Assembly: GCF_003665095.1 (NCBI RefSeq)
Contig: NZ_RCHV01000002.1
Location: forward strand, 3,160,001-3,224,000
Direction of reading: 5' to 3'
From: Streptomyces sp. Z26
Lineage (GTDB): Bacteria; Actinomycetota; Actinomycetes; Streptomycetales; Streptomycetaceae
Length of the DNA: 64,000 bases
Shown here: piece by piece, positions 49,019-56,495 of the stretch
How positions within the stretch are numbered: the stretch's first letter is position 1
Layout of the letters: each line of letters opens with the position of its first letter
The notes under the pieces: generated by a model
Seen by the model: the letters and a program-made list of their open reading frames with translations, nothing else
Told to the model about the DNA's origin: nothing
Database searches by the model: none
Translations under genes and position numbers: made by a program

Positions 49019-50251
49019 TCACTCCGAGCCGGGGCGGCGCGGCCACGGCAGCCGCGCGGTGAGGAGGTGGCCGCCGGTGGGGGTGGCGTGGTGGTCGAGC
49101 CGTCCGCCCGCGAGGGAGACCCGTTCGGCGAGACCCCGCAGCCCGAAGCCCGACTCCGGCGCGGGCACGGCCGGTCCGACGCCCTGCCCCGCACCCGGCC
49201 CGGCGTCCCGACCGGCGCCGTCCGCCGGGGAGTTGTGGACGCGGACGCTCAACGTGCCGCCCGCCTCCCCCTCGACGGTGACGTCGATGCGGGCGCCGGG
49301 CGCGTGCTTGGCGGCGTTGGTCAGCCCCTCCTGCACGACGCGGTAGCAGGTCCGTCCGGCGTCCTCGGGCGGCGTCCCCGACACCGACGAGCCGAACGTG
49401 ACGTCCAGCCCCGCCGAACGGGCACCCGCCACCAACTCCCCGACCCCCTCGAACGACGCCTGCCGCACCTCCCGTCGCTCCGGGTCCGCCCGCAGCGCGC
49501 CGAGGACGTCCCGCAGTTCCTCCAGCGCCTGCCGGGAGCCGTCGACGATGCCGCGGATCAGCACCCGGCTGTCCTCGGCCGGGAGATCCGTACGGTGGTC
49601 GAGGACACCGGCCTGCACGGCGATCAGCGAGATCCGGTGCGCGAGGACGTCGTGCATCTCGCGGGCGATCCGGTTCCGCTCCCGCGCCTCGGCCTCCGCG
49701 GCCAGCGCGCGCTGCTCGCGTTCGACGCTCTCGGCCCGCTCCCGCAGGGAACGCGTCTCGCTGCGCCGCGCGCCCACGGCGACGCCCGTGGCGACCGCGA
49801 CACCCGCCGCCAGCACGTGCGTCACCAGCCCGACCGTGAGCCACCAGCCGCCCTCCGGGGTCCCGAGCGGGTAGAGCGCGACGGACGCCTGCGCGCCGAC
49901 CACGAAGGCCAGTACGACGGGCACGGTCTCCGCCGTACGGCGCCGGGTGGCGACCGAGGCCACCGCCAGCAGCGCCGCCCCGAGGGCGGCGGTCGACGCG
50001 CTCGCGGCGAGCGCGACCACGGTGGGGACGGCGCGCGGGAAGCGGCGGCGCCACCGGAGCGCCACCAGGCAGCACAGGGCCGTCAGCGGGTCACCGACGC
50101 GGAACCAGAGGCCCGTTTCCCCCTGCTGTGCGTGCATCAGCACGCCGGTGCCCAGCCAGACCGGTACGCCCACGGCCGCGGCCGCCACCAGGGTCCACAC
50201 CTGCCGCCACCGTACGGCGTGGGCCGCGAAGTTCGTGTTCACCGGCTCCAT
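49019..50251 (-). CDS. Orphan sensor histidine kinase (NarL-partner type)
   Basis: A 410-residue sensor kinase of the HisKA_3 class. It has several N-terminal transmembrane helices (about residues 15-150), a coiled segment, and the phospho-acceptor region ERNRIAREMHDVLAHRISLIAVQAGVLDHR, where the His in REMHDVLAH is the phosphorylated residue. The ATPase follows, with YRVVQEGLTNAAKHAPGA (N box) and FGLRGLAERVSLAGG (G box). A Gly/Pro/Ala-rich insert splits the ATPase. ATG 50251 lacks a strong ribosome site. No response regulator is adjacent; the next minus-strand gene is the SDR, beyond the convergent LysR gene. Confidence 0.88.
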   Translation of the reverse strand: MEPVNTNFAAHAVRWRQVWTLVAAAAVGVPVWLGTGVLMHAQQGETGLWFRVGDPLTALCCLVALRWRRRFPRAVPTVVALAASASTAALGAALLAVASVATRRRTAETVPVVLAFVVGAQASVALYPLGTPEGGWWLTVGLVTHVLAAGVAVATGVAVGARRSETRSLRERAESVEREQRALAAEAEARERNRIAREMHDVLAHRISLIAVQAGVLDHRTDLPAEDSRVLIRGIVDGSRQALEELRDVLGALRADPERREVRQASFEGVGELVAGARSAGLDVTFGSSVSGTPPEDAGRTCYRVVQEGLTNAAKHAPGARIDVTVEGEAGGTLSVRVHNSPADGAGRDAGPGAGQGVGPAVPAPESGFGLRGLAERVSLAGGRLDHHATPTGGHLLTARLPWPRRPGSE

Positions 50252-50427
50252 GTTCTGGGGGCCCGACCGGGGTGTCCATCCCGTGGTGGATCTCCTCGAC
50301 CGGAGTCGAACCACGGCTTGGCCCTGGGGCGGAGACGGCGCTAGACGCGGGGTCGATGTGCCGCTGTCGGCGGCGTCCTAGCGTCGTGAGCATGCCGATG
50401 ACGCCGGACGTGAGAAGAGGACTTCGG

Positions 50428-51954
50428 ATGCACCGCAGGAAGCTGGCCCTGGCCCTGGCCGTGACCGCGACAGCGGTGGCCGTCATCCCCGGGGCGTCGG
50501 CGGCGATGAGGGACACGCCGTCGGCGCCGGAGCCCCTGAGCTGGAAGGCGTGCCCGAAGGACGAGAAGGGGGAGAAGGGGGAGAAGAAGCCGACCAAGGC
50601 CGACGACCCGGTCGCGGAGGCCGCCGCCCGGCTGGAGTGCGCGACGCTGGAGGTCCCGTTGGACTACCGGCACCCCGACGGCCGCAAGATCGACATCGCG
50701 GTGTCCCGGCTGGCGAGCGAGACGCCCGCGAAGCGCCGCGGGGTGCTGCTCACCAACCCGGGCGGCCCCGGCGCCCCGGGGCTCGACTACCCGGCCCTCC
50801 TCGCGGCCTCCGGACTGCCGAAGAGCGTGCTCGACTCGTACGACGTGATCGGCTTCGACACCCGCGGCGTCGGCCGCAGCACCCCGGTCACCTGCGACCA
50901 GACCGAGTCGCAGCTGCGGCGCGGCGCGTTCCCCGCGTACGCGCGCTCCGCCGCCGACGTGACCCGGGAGGCGGCGTACGCCCGTACCCTCGCCCGGCAG
51001 TGCGCCACCTCAAGCAGCGCGTGGATGCTGCCGCACGCCACGACCGCCAACGTCGCCCGCGACATGGACCGCATCCGTACGGCGCTGGGCGAGGACAAGG
51101 CGTCCTACCTCGGCGCCTCGTACGGCACCCGGCTCGGCGCCGTCTACGCCGAGCTGTTCCCGGAGCGCGGCGACCGCATCGTCCTCGACAGCAACGTCGG
51201 CGCCGGGGGCTACGACCGCACCGCCTTCCGGGAGTTCGCCCGCGGGATGCGGGACCGCTTCCCCGACTTCGCCAAGTACGCGGCGGAGCACCCCGAGTAC
51301 GGGCTCGGCCGCACCCCCGCGCAGGTCACCGCCACGTACCACCGGCTCGTCGCCCGCCTCACCGCCCACCCGGTCGGCACCACCGACGGCATGCAGTTCC
51401 GCGGGCTGACCTTCGAACGCCTCTACAGCAACGCCTCCCTGCCCAAGCTCGCCGAGGACTGGCGGTCGCTCGACCGGGGCGAGCCCGTACCGCCGGACTC
51501 GCCGCTGGACGCCGCGGCCGAGAACACGGCCGCCGCCCGGCACCACGTGGTCTGCGCCGACTCCCGCTGGGCGCGGTCGCTGAGCACGTACCAGCGCGCC
51601 GCCGCCGTCGACCGGCAGCGGTTCCCGATGCTGGGCGGCTCCACCGGCAACGTCACGCCCTGCGCGTTCTGGCCGCGCGAGGGCATCGAGAAGCAGGTGA
51701 CGGTCGACGACGAGGGCCCGTCGAACGTGCTCATGGTCCAGAACGAGCGCGACCCGGGCACGCCGCTGGCCGGGGCGAAGACCCTGCGGAAGGCGCTCGG
51801 CCAGCGGGCCAGGATGGTCACCGCCGACCAGGGCGGCCACGGCCTCTACCCCTTCGGCACCAACACCTGCGCCAACGACGCGACGACCGCGTTCCTCACC
51901 ACCGGGCACCGGCCCGCCGCGGACCTCGCCTGCCCGGCCGAGCCGGACGCGTGA
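50428..51954 (+). CDS. Secreted alpha/beta hydrolase, tripeptidyl aminopeptidase type
   Basis: A 508-residue exported serine peptidase of the Streptomyces Slp/Tap family, expected to release tripeptides or similar from protein N-termini outside the cell. The signal peptide covers residues 1-24 (RRKLALALAVTATAVAVIPGASA). The nucleophile elbow is GASYGTRLG (Ser231), with VVSRLASETP..., the oxyanion loop LLTNPGGPGAPGLDY, the Asp in VQNERDPGTPL and the His in QGGHGLYPFG. Cys residues near 200 and 460 may form disulfides. ATG 50428 lies 6 nt after AGAGGA; earlier ATGs at 50392 and 50398 are less suitable. Confidence 0.87.
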   Translation: MHRRKLALALAVTATAVAVIPGASAAMRDTPSAPEPLSWKACPKDEKGEKGEKKPTKADDPVAEAAARLECATLEVPLDYRHPDGRKIDIAVSRLASETPAKRRGVLLTNPGGPGAPGLDYPALLAASGLPKSVLDSYDVIGFDTRGVGRSTPVTCDQTESQLRRGAFPAYARSAADVTREAAYARTLARQCATSSSAWMLPHATTANVARDMDRIRTALGEDKASYLGASYGTRLGAVYAELFPERGDRIVLDSNVGAGGYDRTAFREFARGMRDRFPDFAKYAAEHPEYGLGRTPAQVTATYHRLVARLTAHPVGTTDGMQFRGLTFERLYSNASLPKLAEDWRSLDRGEPVPPDSPLDAAAENTAAARHHVVCADSRWARSLSTYQRAAAVDRQRFPMLGGSTGNVTPCAFWPREGIEKQVTVDDEGPSNVLMVQNERDPGTPLAGAKTLRKALGQRARMVTADQGGHGLYPFGTNTCANDATTAFLTTGHRPAADLACPAEPDA

Positions 51955-52005
51955 CCCGCCCGCCCGCCCGCCGGTGAGTCCGCCGGAACCCCCGCGCACG
52001 CGAAA

Positions 52006-52044
52006 GAGGTCCCCCGGCCTGTGTGACACAGGCCGGGGGACCTC
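52006..52044. terminator. Bidirectional terminator between the peptidase gene and tRNA-Ala
   Basis: GAGGTCCCCCGGCCTGTGT (52006-52024) pairs perfectly with ACACAGGCCGGGGGACCTC (52026-52044) around a single base, 19 bp in all. It follows the peptidase gene on the plus strand and the tRNA-Ala 3' end on the minus strand. Confidence 0.85.
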
Positions 52045-52051
52045 CGGTGCG

Positions 52052-52124
52052 TGGAGCCTAGGAGAGTCGAACTCCTGACATCCGCCATGCAAAGACGGCG
52101 CTCTACCAACTGAGCTAAGGCCCC
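52052..52124 (-). tRNA. tRNA-Ala (anticodon TGC)
   Basis: A 73-nt cloverleaf on the minus strand. Acceptor GGGGCCT with AGGCTCC and discriminator A; anticodon arm CCGTC/GGCGG (with one G-T pair) enclosing TTTGCAT, so the anticodon is TGC. The T loop is TTCGACT. CCA is not encoded. In many actinobacteria this tRNA follows tRNA-Ile; here they are about 4.2 kb apart. Confidence 0.95.
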
Positions 52125-52255
52125 GTTCGCGACCAGGGTACCGGGTCCGTGGGACGAATTCCGACCGGGTATCGCCCCGCGCCCATCACCCTCCGTAGGA
52201 TGCACCGCAAGTTCGCGCCAGCGAAGCGACATCGGGGAGTCCGGGGAGAAACGTG

Positions 52256-52807
52256 ATGGACGCAAGCCAGCAGGAAGCAGCTGCCAGGGCGCAGGAGCTG
52301 CAGAGCCAGTGGTACGGGGAGCCCCTGGGCGTCCTCTTCCGCAGGCTGATCGACGACCTGGGGCTCAACCAGGCCAGGCTCGCCACCGTGCTGGGGCTGT
52401 CCGCGCCCATGCTGTCGCAGTTGATGAGCGGGCAGCGGGCCAAGATCGGCAACCCCGCCGTCGTCCAGCGGGTGCAGGCGCTCCAGGACCTCTCGGCGGA
52501 CGTCGCGCGCGGCGACATCAGTGCCGGGGACGCTACGCAGCGTATGGACGAGATCCGGCGCACCGCCGGGGGCAGCGTGCTCAACAACGCGACGCAGCAC
52601 ACCTCGTCGGGTGCCACGCAGACGCCCGTGAAGCGCGTCGTACGCGAGATCCAGTCGCTGCTGCGGTCGGTCTCCGACGCGGCGGACATCATCGAGGCGT
52701 CCGCGACACTGGCGCCCACCCACCCCGAACTCGCCGAGTTCCTGCGGGTGTACGGGGCGGGCCGCACCTCGGACGCGGTGAAGCACTACGAGGAACACCA
52801 GAACTGA
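52256..52807 (+). CDS. XRE-like DNA-binding protein paired with a Ser/Thr kinase
   Basis: A 183-residue cytosolic protein. A helix-turn-helix is at about residues 22-60 (VLFRRLIDDLGLNQARLATVLGLSAPMLSQLMSGQRAKIGNPAV). A helical C-terminal half follows, with Ser/Thr-rich linker TQHTSSGATQTPVKRVVREIQ, a plausible phosphorylation target. The ATG at 52256 is preferred over GTG 52253 given GGGGAG upstream. It is followed without a gap by a Ser/Thr kinase gene (stop TGA then ATG), which suggests the kinase regulates it. Conserved pairing in Streptomyces as far as I know. Confidence 0.8.
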   Translation: MDASQQEAAARAQELQSQWYGEPLGVLFRRLIDDLGLNQARLATVLGLSAPMLSQLMSGQRAKIGNPAVVQRVQALQDLSADVARGDISAGDATQRMDEIRRTAGGSVLNNATQHTSSGATQTPVKRVVREIQSLLRSVSDAADIIEASATLAPTHPELAEFLRVYGAGRTSDAVKHYEEHQN

Positions 52808-54109
52808 ATGGGCGAGATCTTCGCGGGCCGCTACGAGTTGGTGAACCCGATCGGCCGCGGCGGCGCCGGCGAGGTGTGGCGCTCGTGGGACCACCGGCGG
52901 AAGCGGTACGTCGCCGCCAAGGTGCTCCAGCAGGGCGACGCGCATACGCTGCTGCGCTTCGTACGCGAGCAGGCGCTGCGCATCGACCACCCGCACGTGC
53001 TGGCCCCGGCCAGCTGGTCGGCGGACGACGACAAGGCGCTGTTCACGATGGACCTGGTCGCGGGCGGGTCGCTGGCGCACCTGGTCGGTGACCACGGGCC
53101 GCTCCCGGCGCCGTACGTCTGCGTGCTGCTCGACCAGCTGCTGGCGGGGCTGGCGGCGGTGCACGCGGAGGACGTCGTGCACCGGGACATCAAGCCCGCC
53201 AACATCCTGCTGGAGCCCACGGGCACGGGCCGCCCGCATGTGCGCCTGTCAGATTTCGGCATCTCCATGCGCAAGGGCGAGCCGCGCCTGACCGAGACGA
53301 ACTACGTGGTGGGCACGCCCGGTTACTTCGCGCCCGAGCAACTGATGGGCGCCGAACCGGACTTCACCGCCGACCTGTTCGCCGTCGGCCTCGTCGGGCT
53401 GTACCTGCTGACCGGCCGCAAGCCCGACTCCATGGCGCTGGTCGAGAACTTCAAGCGCGGCGGCGGCGTACGGAACCCGGACGGGCAGGTGCCCGAACCG
53501 CTCTGGCAGATCCTCGGCACGCTCCTCCAGCCCGACCCGCAGCACCGCTTCCGTACGGCCACGGGCACGCGCAAGGCGCTCGCGGGCGCGGCGGAGATCC
53601 TCGGCGGCGACGGGGCGCCGGAGCCGACGGGCGTCGAGGTCAGGGACCAACTCGGGCCGTTGCCACCGGGGTTCGGGCCGGACGGGCCGGTGGGCCGGGC
53701 CGCGGGGCCCGTGGACGGCGCGGCGGGTGGTCCGGCGGGCGGCGGTACGACCGCCGGTACGGCGGGGGCGTACGGTGCCGGGCCCGACACGGAGAGCTTC
53801 CATCTGGCGCCGCCGCAGGGCGCGTTCGGCGCTCCGGCGACGCCGGAGCCGTACCCGAGCGGGTACGGGCCGGGGGCCGGGCCGGTCCAGGGGCAGGTGC
53901 ACGGGCAGGTGCACGGCGACGGCGCGGGAGCGGGCGCCCCGACGCCGCCGTACGGCCCGTACGGGGCGCCCGGTCCGCACACCCCGACGCCGACACCCGC
54001 GCCGACGCCCGTACGGCGGCCGGGGCCGCCCCCGAAGGTGGTGATCCCGGTCCTGGTCGTGGCGCTGCTCTGCCTCGCGGTGGGCGTCTGGGCGCTGGCC
54101 GCCTCGTAG
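52808..54109 (+). CDS. Tail-anchored Ser/Thr protein kinase
   Basis: A 433-residue Hanks-type kinase. The catalytic domain (residues 1-265) has IGRGGAGEVWRS, VAAKVL (Lys), HRDIKPANILLEP, SDFGISMRKG, and the activation segment TETNYVVGTPGYFAPEQL. After it comes a disordered Gly/Pro/Tyr/Thr-rich stretch of about 140 residues and a C-terminal transmembrane helix (residues 411-432, KVVIPVLVVALLCLAVGVWALAAS) ending the protein. There is no extracellular sensor, unlike PknB. The start directly abuts the stop of the XRE gene. The C-terminal third overlaps an antisense open frame from the downstream convergent gene. Confidence 0.87.
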   Translation: MGEIFAGRYELVNPIGRGGAGEVWRSWDHRRKRYVAAKVLQQGDAHTLLRFVREQALRIDHPHVLAPASWSADDDKALFTMDLVAGGSLAHLVGDHGPLPAPYVCVLLDQLLAGLAAVHAEDVVHRDIKPANILLEPTGTGRPHVRLSDFGISMRKGEPRLTETNYVVGTPGYFAPEQLMGAEPDFTADLFAVGLVGLYLLTGRKPDSMALVENFKRGGGVRNPDGQVPEPLWQILGTLLQPDPQHRFRTATGTRKALAGAAEILGGDGAPEPTGVEVRDQLGPLPPGFGPDGPVGRAAGPVDGAAGGPAGGGTTAGTAGAYGAGPDTESFHLAPPQGAFGAPATPEPYPSGYGPGAGPVQGQVHGQVHGDGAGAGAPTPPYGPYGAPGPHTPTPTPAPTPVRRPGPPPKVVIPVLVVALLCLAVGVWALAAS

Positions 54110-55559
54110 GCGGTGCCCGGACGGTGTCCGGGCGGCTGGAGCTAGCTCCAGCCCCGGGCGGCTGGGGACCCCAGCCGCCCGGCCCGGCCCCGGTCGGCTC
54201 CCGGCCCGCGCTCGTACCCATGCCCGTACCCGCACCCGTACCGGCGTCGGGGGCGCCCGCCCCGGCGCGCCGCCGGGCGAGCACCGTCCAGGCGCCGAGC
54301 CCCGCGAGGAGCACGGTGCCCGTGCCGATCCCCGCGTACCCGACGAGGCGCAGCGCGCCGCCGTCCCCGTCCTCGGCGGCGTCCGCGCTCTGCCCCTTCT
54401 CGGCCTGCTCGCGGTCCTCGCCGGTGACGCCGAAGCCGCCCTCCGCCGGGTCGCCGTCGTAGCCCGGCCCGGCCTCGCGCTCGCCGCGCAGCGCCGTGCG
54501 CAGCGTCACCGGCACGGGCCCGTCGGTGAACTCCCCGACGGCGGCGTGCGCGTGCACCGCCACGTAGTACCAGCCCGCGACGGAGGCGTGCGACACCGCG
54601 CCGTCGTACGCGTACCGCCCCTGGTACGTCACCGGGTACGTCGCCGCCGTCACCTGCTCCGGCTCCCCGGCCGTGTACGTACCGCCCGCGTCGTCGATGT
54701 GCCCGCGCGCGGGCCCGTACAGGTCGACGCGTACGCCGTCGCTCGCGTAGGCCGTCTCGTCGGACGTACGGGCCGTGCCGAACTCCGCGCTGAGCACCAG
54801 CTGTTGGCCCCAGTCCACCGGCACCCGGTACCAGCGGGTCTCGCCCGGCCGCAGCCGGTCCTTCCACGCGCCCCCGGTCATGCCGACGGCGTCGTTGAAG
54901 CCGGTGCCGCCGTCGAGTTCCCGCGCCTCCCCGGTGGGCAGGTCGGGGGCGCCGGTCGGCAGGTCGCCGTTCTCCGGCGGGGTGGTGGACTCCAGCCTGC
55001 GGAGCCCCGGTTCACGCATGAAGCACAGCTCCAGCGGCCAGGCGGCGGGGTCGGTGGGGGCGTCGGGGCCGCTGCCCGCGACGCGTTCCACGGACAGGTG
55101 GTAGACGCCCGGCTGCTGGCAGTTGCCGTCCGGCTCGTCGAGGCGGCCGACGCTCGCCGCGATGGGGCGGGCCGCTCCGTCGGCGCCGAAGTCGACGTCC
55201 TCGCTGCCGCATTCGGTGCCGTCGGCGCCGAGCAGCGTGAGCGACAGGCCCTCGGCGCCGCCGACCTCGGCGCCCGCCTCGGGCAGTGCCGCGGCGGACA
55301 GCCACGGGGTGGACTTCCGGTCCAACTCGACGCTGTAGTACCGCTTCTCGCCCGGCCGGATCGTGTCCGTGTACGTGCCGCCCGCCGCGAGCCGCGGCCC
55401 GTCCGAGCTGCTCGCGGCGCCCTTCACCGGCTTCGCGCCGTCAGCCGTGCGGTAGGCGGGCAGGTCGCCCGGGTCCGCCGTCGCCGCGCCGGGCAGGGCC
55501 GCCACCGCGCACAGTGCGGCCGCCGCGGCCACGCCGCCTCTCGTCGTACGCCGCGTCAC
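53640..55559 (-). CDS. Secreted, membrane-anchored protein of unknown function (3' end uncertain)
   Basis: A signal peptide (residues 1-33, TRGGVAAAAALCAVAALPGAATA) precedes a large outside region with two related beta-rich segments. Both carry a PGExRxYxVxxD core (RPGEKRYYSVELD near residue 70, RPGETRWYRVPVDWGQ near residue 245). A single helix (about residues 401-425, LVGYAGIGTGTVLLAGLGAWTVLA) follows. Family proteins normally end within about 40 residues of that helix. Here no stop comes until 53640, which adds about 160 Arg/Pro-rich residues antisense to the kinase gene. The real 3' end is therefore uncertain; a lost stop or frameshift near 54150 is possible. GTG 55559 is preceded by GGGGGAGG. 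Confidence 0.65.
   Translation of the reverse strand: MTRRTTRGGVAAAAALCAVAALPGAATADPGDLPAYRTADGAKPVKGAASSSDGPRLAAGGTYTDTIRPGEKRYYSVELDRKSTPWLSAAALPEAGAEVGGAEGLSLTLLGADGTECGSEDVDFGADGAARPIAASVGRLDEPDGNCQQPGVYHLSVERVAGSGPDAPTDPAAWPLELCFMREPGLRRLESTTPPENGDLPTGAPDLPTGEARELDGGTGFNDAVGMTGGAWKDRLRPGETRWYRVPVDWGQQLVLSAEFGTARTSDETAYASDGVRVDLYGPARGHIDDAGGTYTAGEPEQVTAATYPVTYQGRYAYDGAVSHASVAGWYYVAVHAHAAVGEFTDGPVPVTLRTALRGEREAGPGYDGDPAEGGFGVTGEDREQAEKGQSADAAEDGDGGALRLVGYAGIGTGTVLLAGLGAWTVLARRRAGAGAPDAGTGAGTGMGTSAGREPTGAGPGGWGPQPPGAGASSSRPDTVRAPPTRRPAPRRPPRGRAAPRPGPGSPPSGAAPAAVRASARVSASGCADRAPRTGRTAASGRPLPRRRRAPARAPAPGPARPPARTRSGTAPASPERRTRPAAAPDGSSPCRARHRTPPPYRRSYRRPPDHPPRRPRAPRPGPPARPARTPVATARVGP
54134..54182. 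terminator. Two adjacent hairpins between kinase and secreted-protein genes
   Basis: GGCTGGAGCT/AGCTCCAGCC (54134-54153) is a perfect palindrome. CCGGGCGGCTGGGG (54154-54167) then pairs with CCCCAGCCGCCCGG (54169-54182). The left arm CCGGGCGGCTGG also occurs at 54128-54139, so the right arm could pair with either copy. Confidence 0.6.
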
Positions 55560-56070
55560 CACGCGCCTCCCCCTGCCGCATCCACCCGGACCGTCCCCGT
55601 ACCCGTTCCCGCGCCCACAGCCGTCCCCGTTCCCGTACCCGTACCCGCCGCCGTCCCCGCGCCCGTACCCGTTGCCGCGTACGCGACCGGGTACGCCGCC
55701 GCGTACCCGTGCGGGCACGGGCGGTGACCCCAACTCCCGCCGTACACAGGGCCGTTGCTCACACCCGGCACCCGACCGGCGCCCGAGGCGTTGCCATCCG
55801 CAACGCCCGCGGCGCGCCAGGCCCCACCGACACCCGCCGACCCGCCCGCCGTACGTCCCCGCACCACCCGCGCCCCCTCGCACCCGCTCTCCGGAGGTGA
55901 CCCCCGGTGCCTCCGGGGCAACTCCCCGAGAGCTTTGCTCGGGCACCTTATTTCTTTGCACAAGCACACTTCAAGAGAGAGGGCGTCACGGTACGGCAAC
56001 ATCGCGCCCCGGACGCGACGAGGCCCCGACCGCGTCGGCGGTCAGGGCCTCGTGGTGACGTGTCAGTGGC
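55560..56070. other. Leader region with G-rich repeat on the minus strand
   Basis: 511 bases without a supported gene. From 55585 to 55675 the plus strand repeats CCCGTACCCG and CCCGTTCCCG units, so the minus-strand transcript leading into the secreted-protein gene carries many GGG runs at 3-nt spacing. Further right (55900-56050), the AT content rises and TTGCTC and TTTCTTTGC elements suggest promoters, but I cannot assign them. Confidence 0.5.
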
Positions 56071-56205
56071 TCACACACCGGAGCCGACGGGCACGGAGTC
56101 GGTGGCCTCCGTCCACAGATCCTGCTCGGCCCGATCCGCCTGGATCTGGCGGTACACGAGGAGCCCGCCGATGGCGGCCAGTGCGACCAGGAGAAGCTTC
56201 TTCAC
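56071..56205 (-). CDS. DLW-39 family small protein
   Basis: A 44-residue peptide starting at a GTG preceded by GAGGT. It begins KKLLLVALAAIGGLLVYRQIQADRAEQDLW, with one hydrophobic N-terminal helix and the DLW motif that names the family, then TEATDSVPVGSGV. Too short to be recognised by most ORF filters. Function unknown; it is conserved between gyrA and nearby tRNA genes in Streptomyces. Confidence 0.88.
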   Translation of the reverse strand: MKKLLLVALAAIGGLLVYRQIQADRAEQDLWTEATDSVPVGSGV

Positions 56206-56280
56206 CGCGCTACCTCGTCATTCATTGGAGGTTGGGACCTTTGGCGCCCGATGATACCCAACGGTCCCGGGACACAAAAC

Positions 56281-56321
56281 GGACGGCCCGGGTGGCGAGA
56301 AACCTTCCACCCGGGCCGTCC
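56281..56321 (-). terminator. Rho-independent terminator of tRNA-Ile
   Basis: GGACGGCCCGGGTGG (56281-56295) pairs perfectly with CCACCCGGGCCGTCC (56307-56321), 11-nt loop. On the minus strand it is followed by GTTTTGTG, a T-run, which is uncommon in this GC-rich window. Confidence 0.85.
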
Positions 56322-56328
56322 ACATGCG

Positions 56329-56402
56329 TGGGGCTAACAGGACTTGAACCTGTGGCCTCATCCTTATCAGGGATGCGCTCTAACCATCTGAGCTATAGCC
56401 CC
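56329..56402 (-). tRNA. tRNA-Ile (anticodon GAT)
   Basis: A 74-nt cloverleaf on the minus strand. Acceptor GGGGCTA with TAGCCCC, discriminator A; anticodon stem CATCC/GGATG enclosing CTGATAA, anticodon GAT. T loop TTCAAGT. CCA is not encoded. Its place downstream of gyrA and a DUF3566 gene is the standard actinobacterial order. Confidence 0.96.
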
Positions 56403-56415
56403 GTGCCGCACCGAA

Positions 56416-56444
56416 AGATTAGCGCACTTCAGGACCGGCGCCAA
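56416..56444 (-). promoter_or_regulatory. tRNA-Ile promoter
   Basis: On the minus strand, TTGGCG (56444-56439) and TAATCT (56421-56416) are separated by 17 bases. Transcription would begin 5-8 bases before the tRNA 5' end at 56402. The same TAATCTTT core occurs upstream of tRNA-Leu (28626-28631). Confidence 0.65.
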
Positions 56445-56495
56445 AATCGGTAACGGGCCCTCCGCCGAGGCGGAGTCGGAGGCGTGCCCGCCCCG

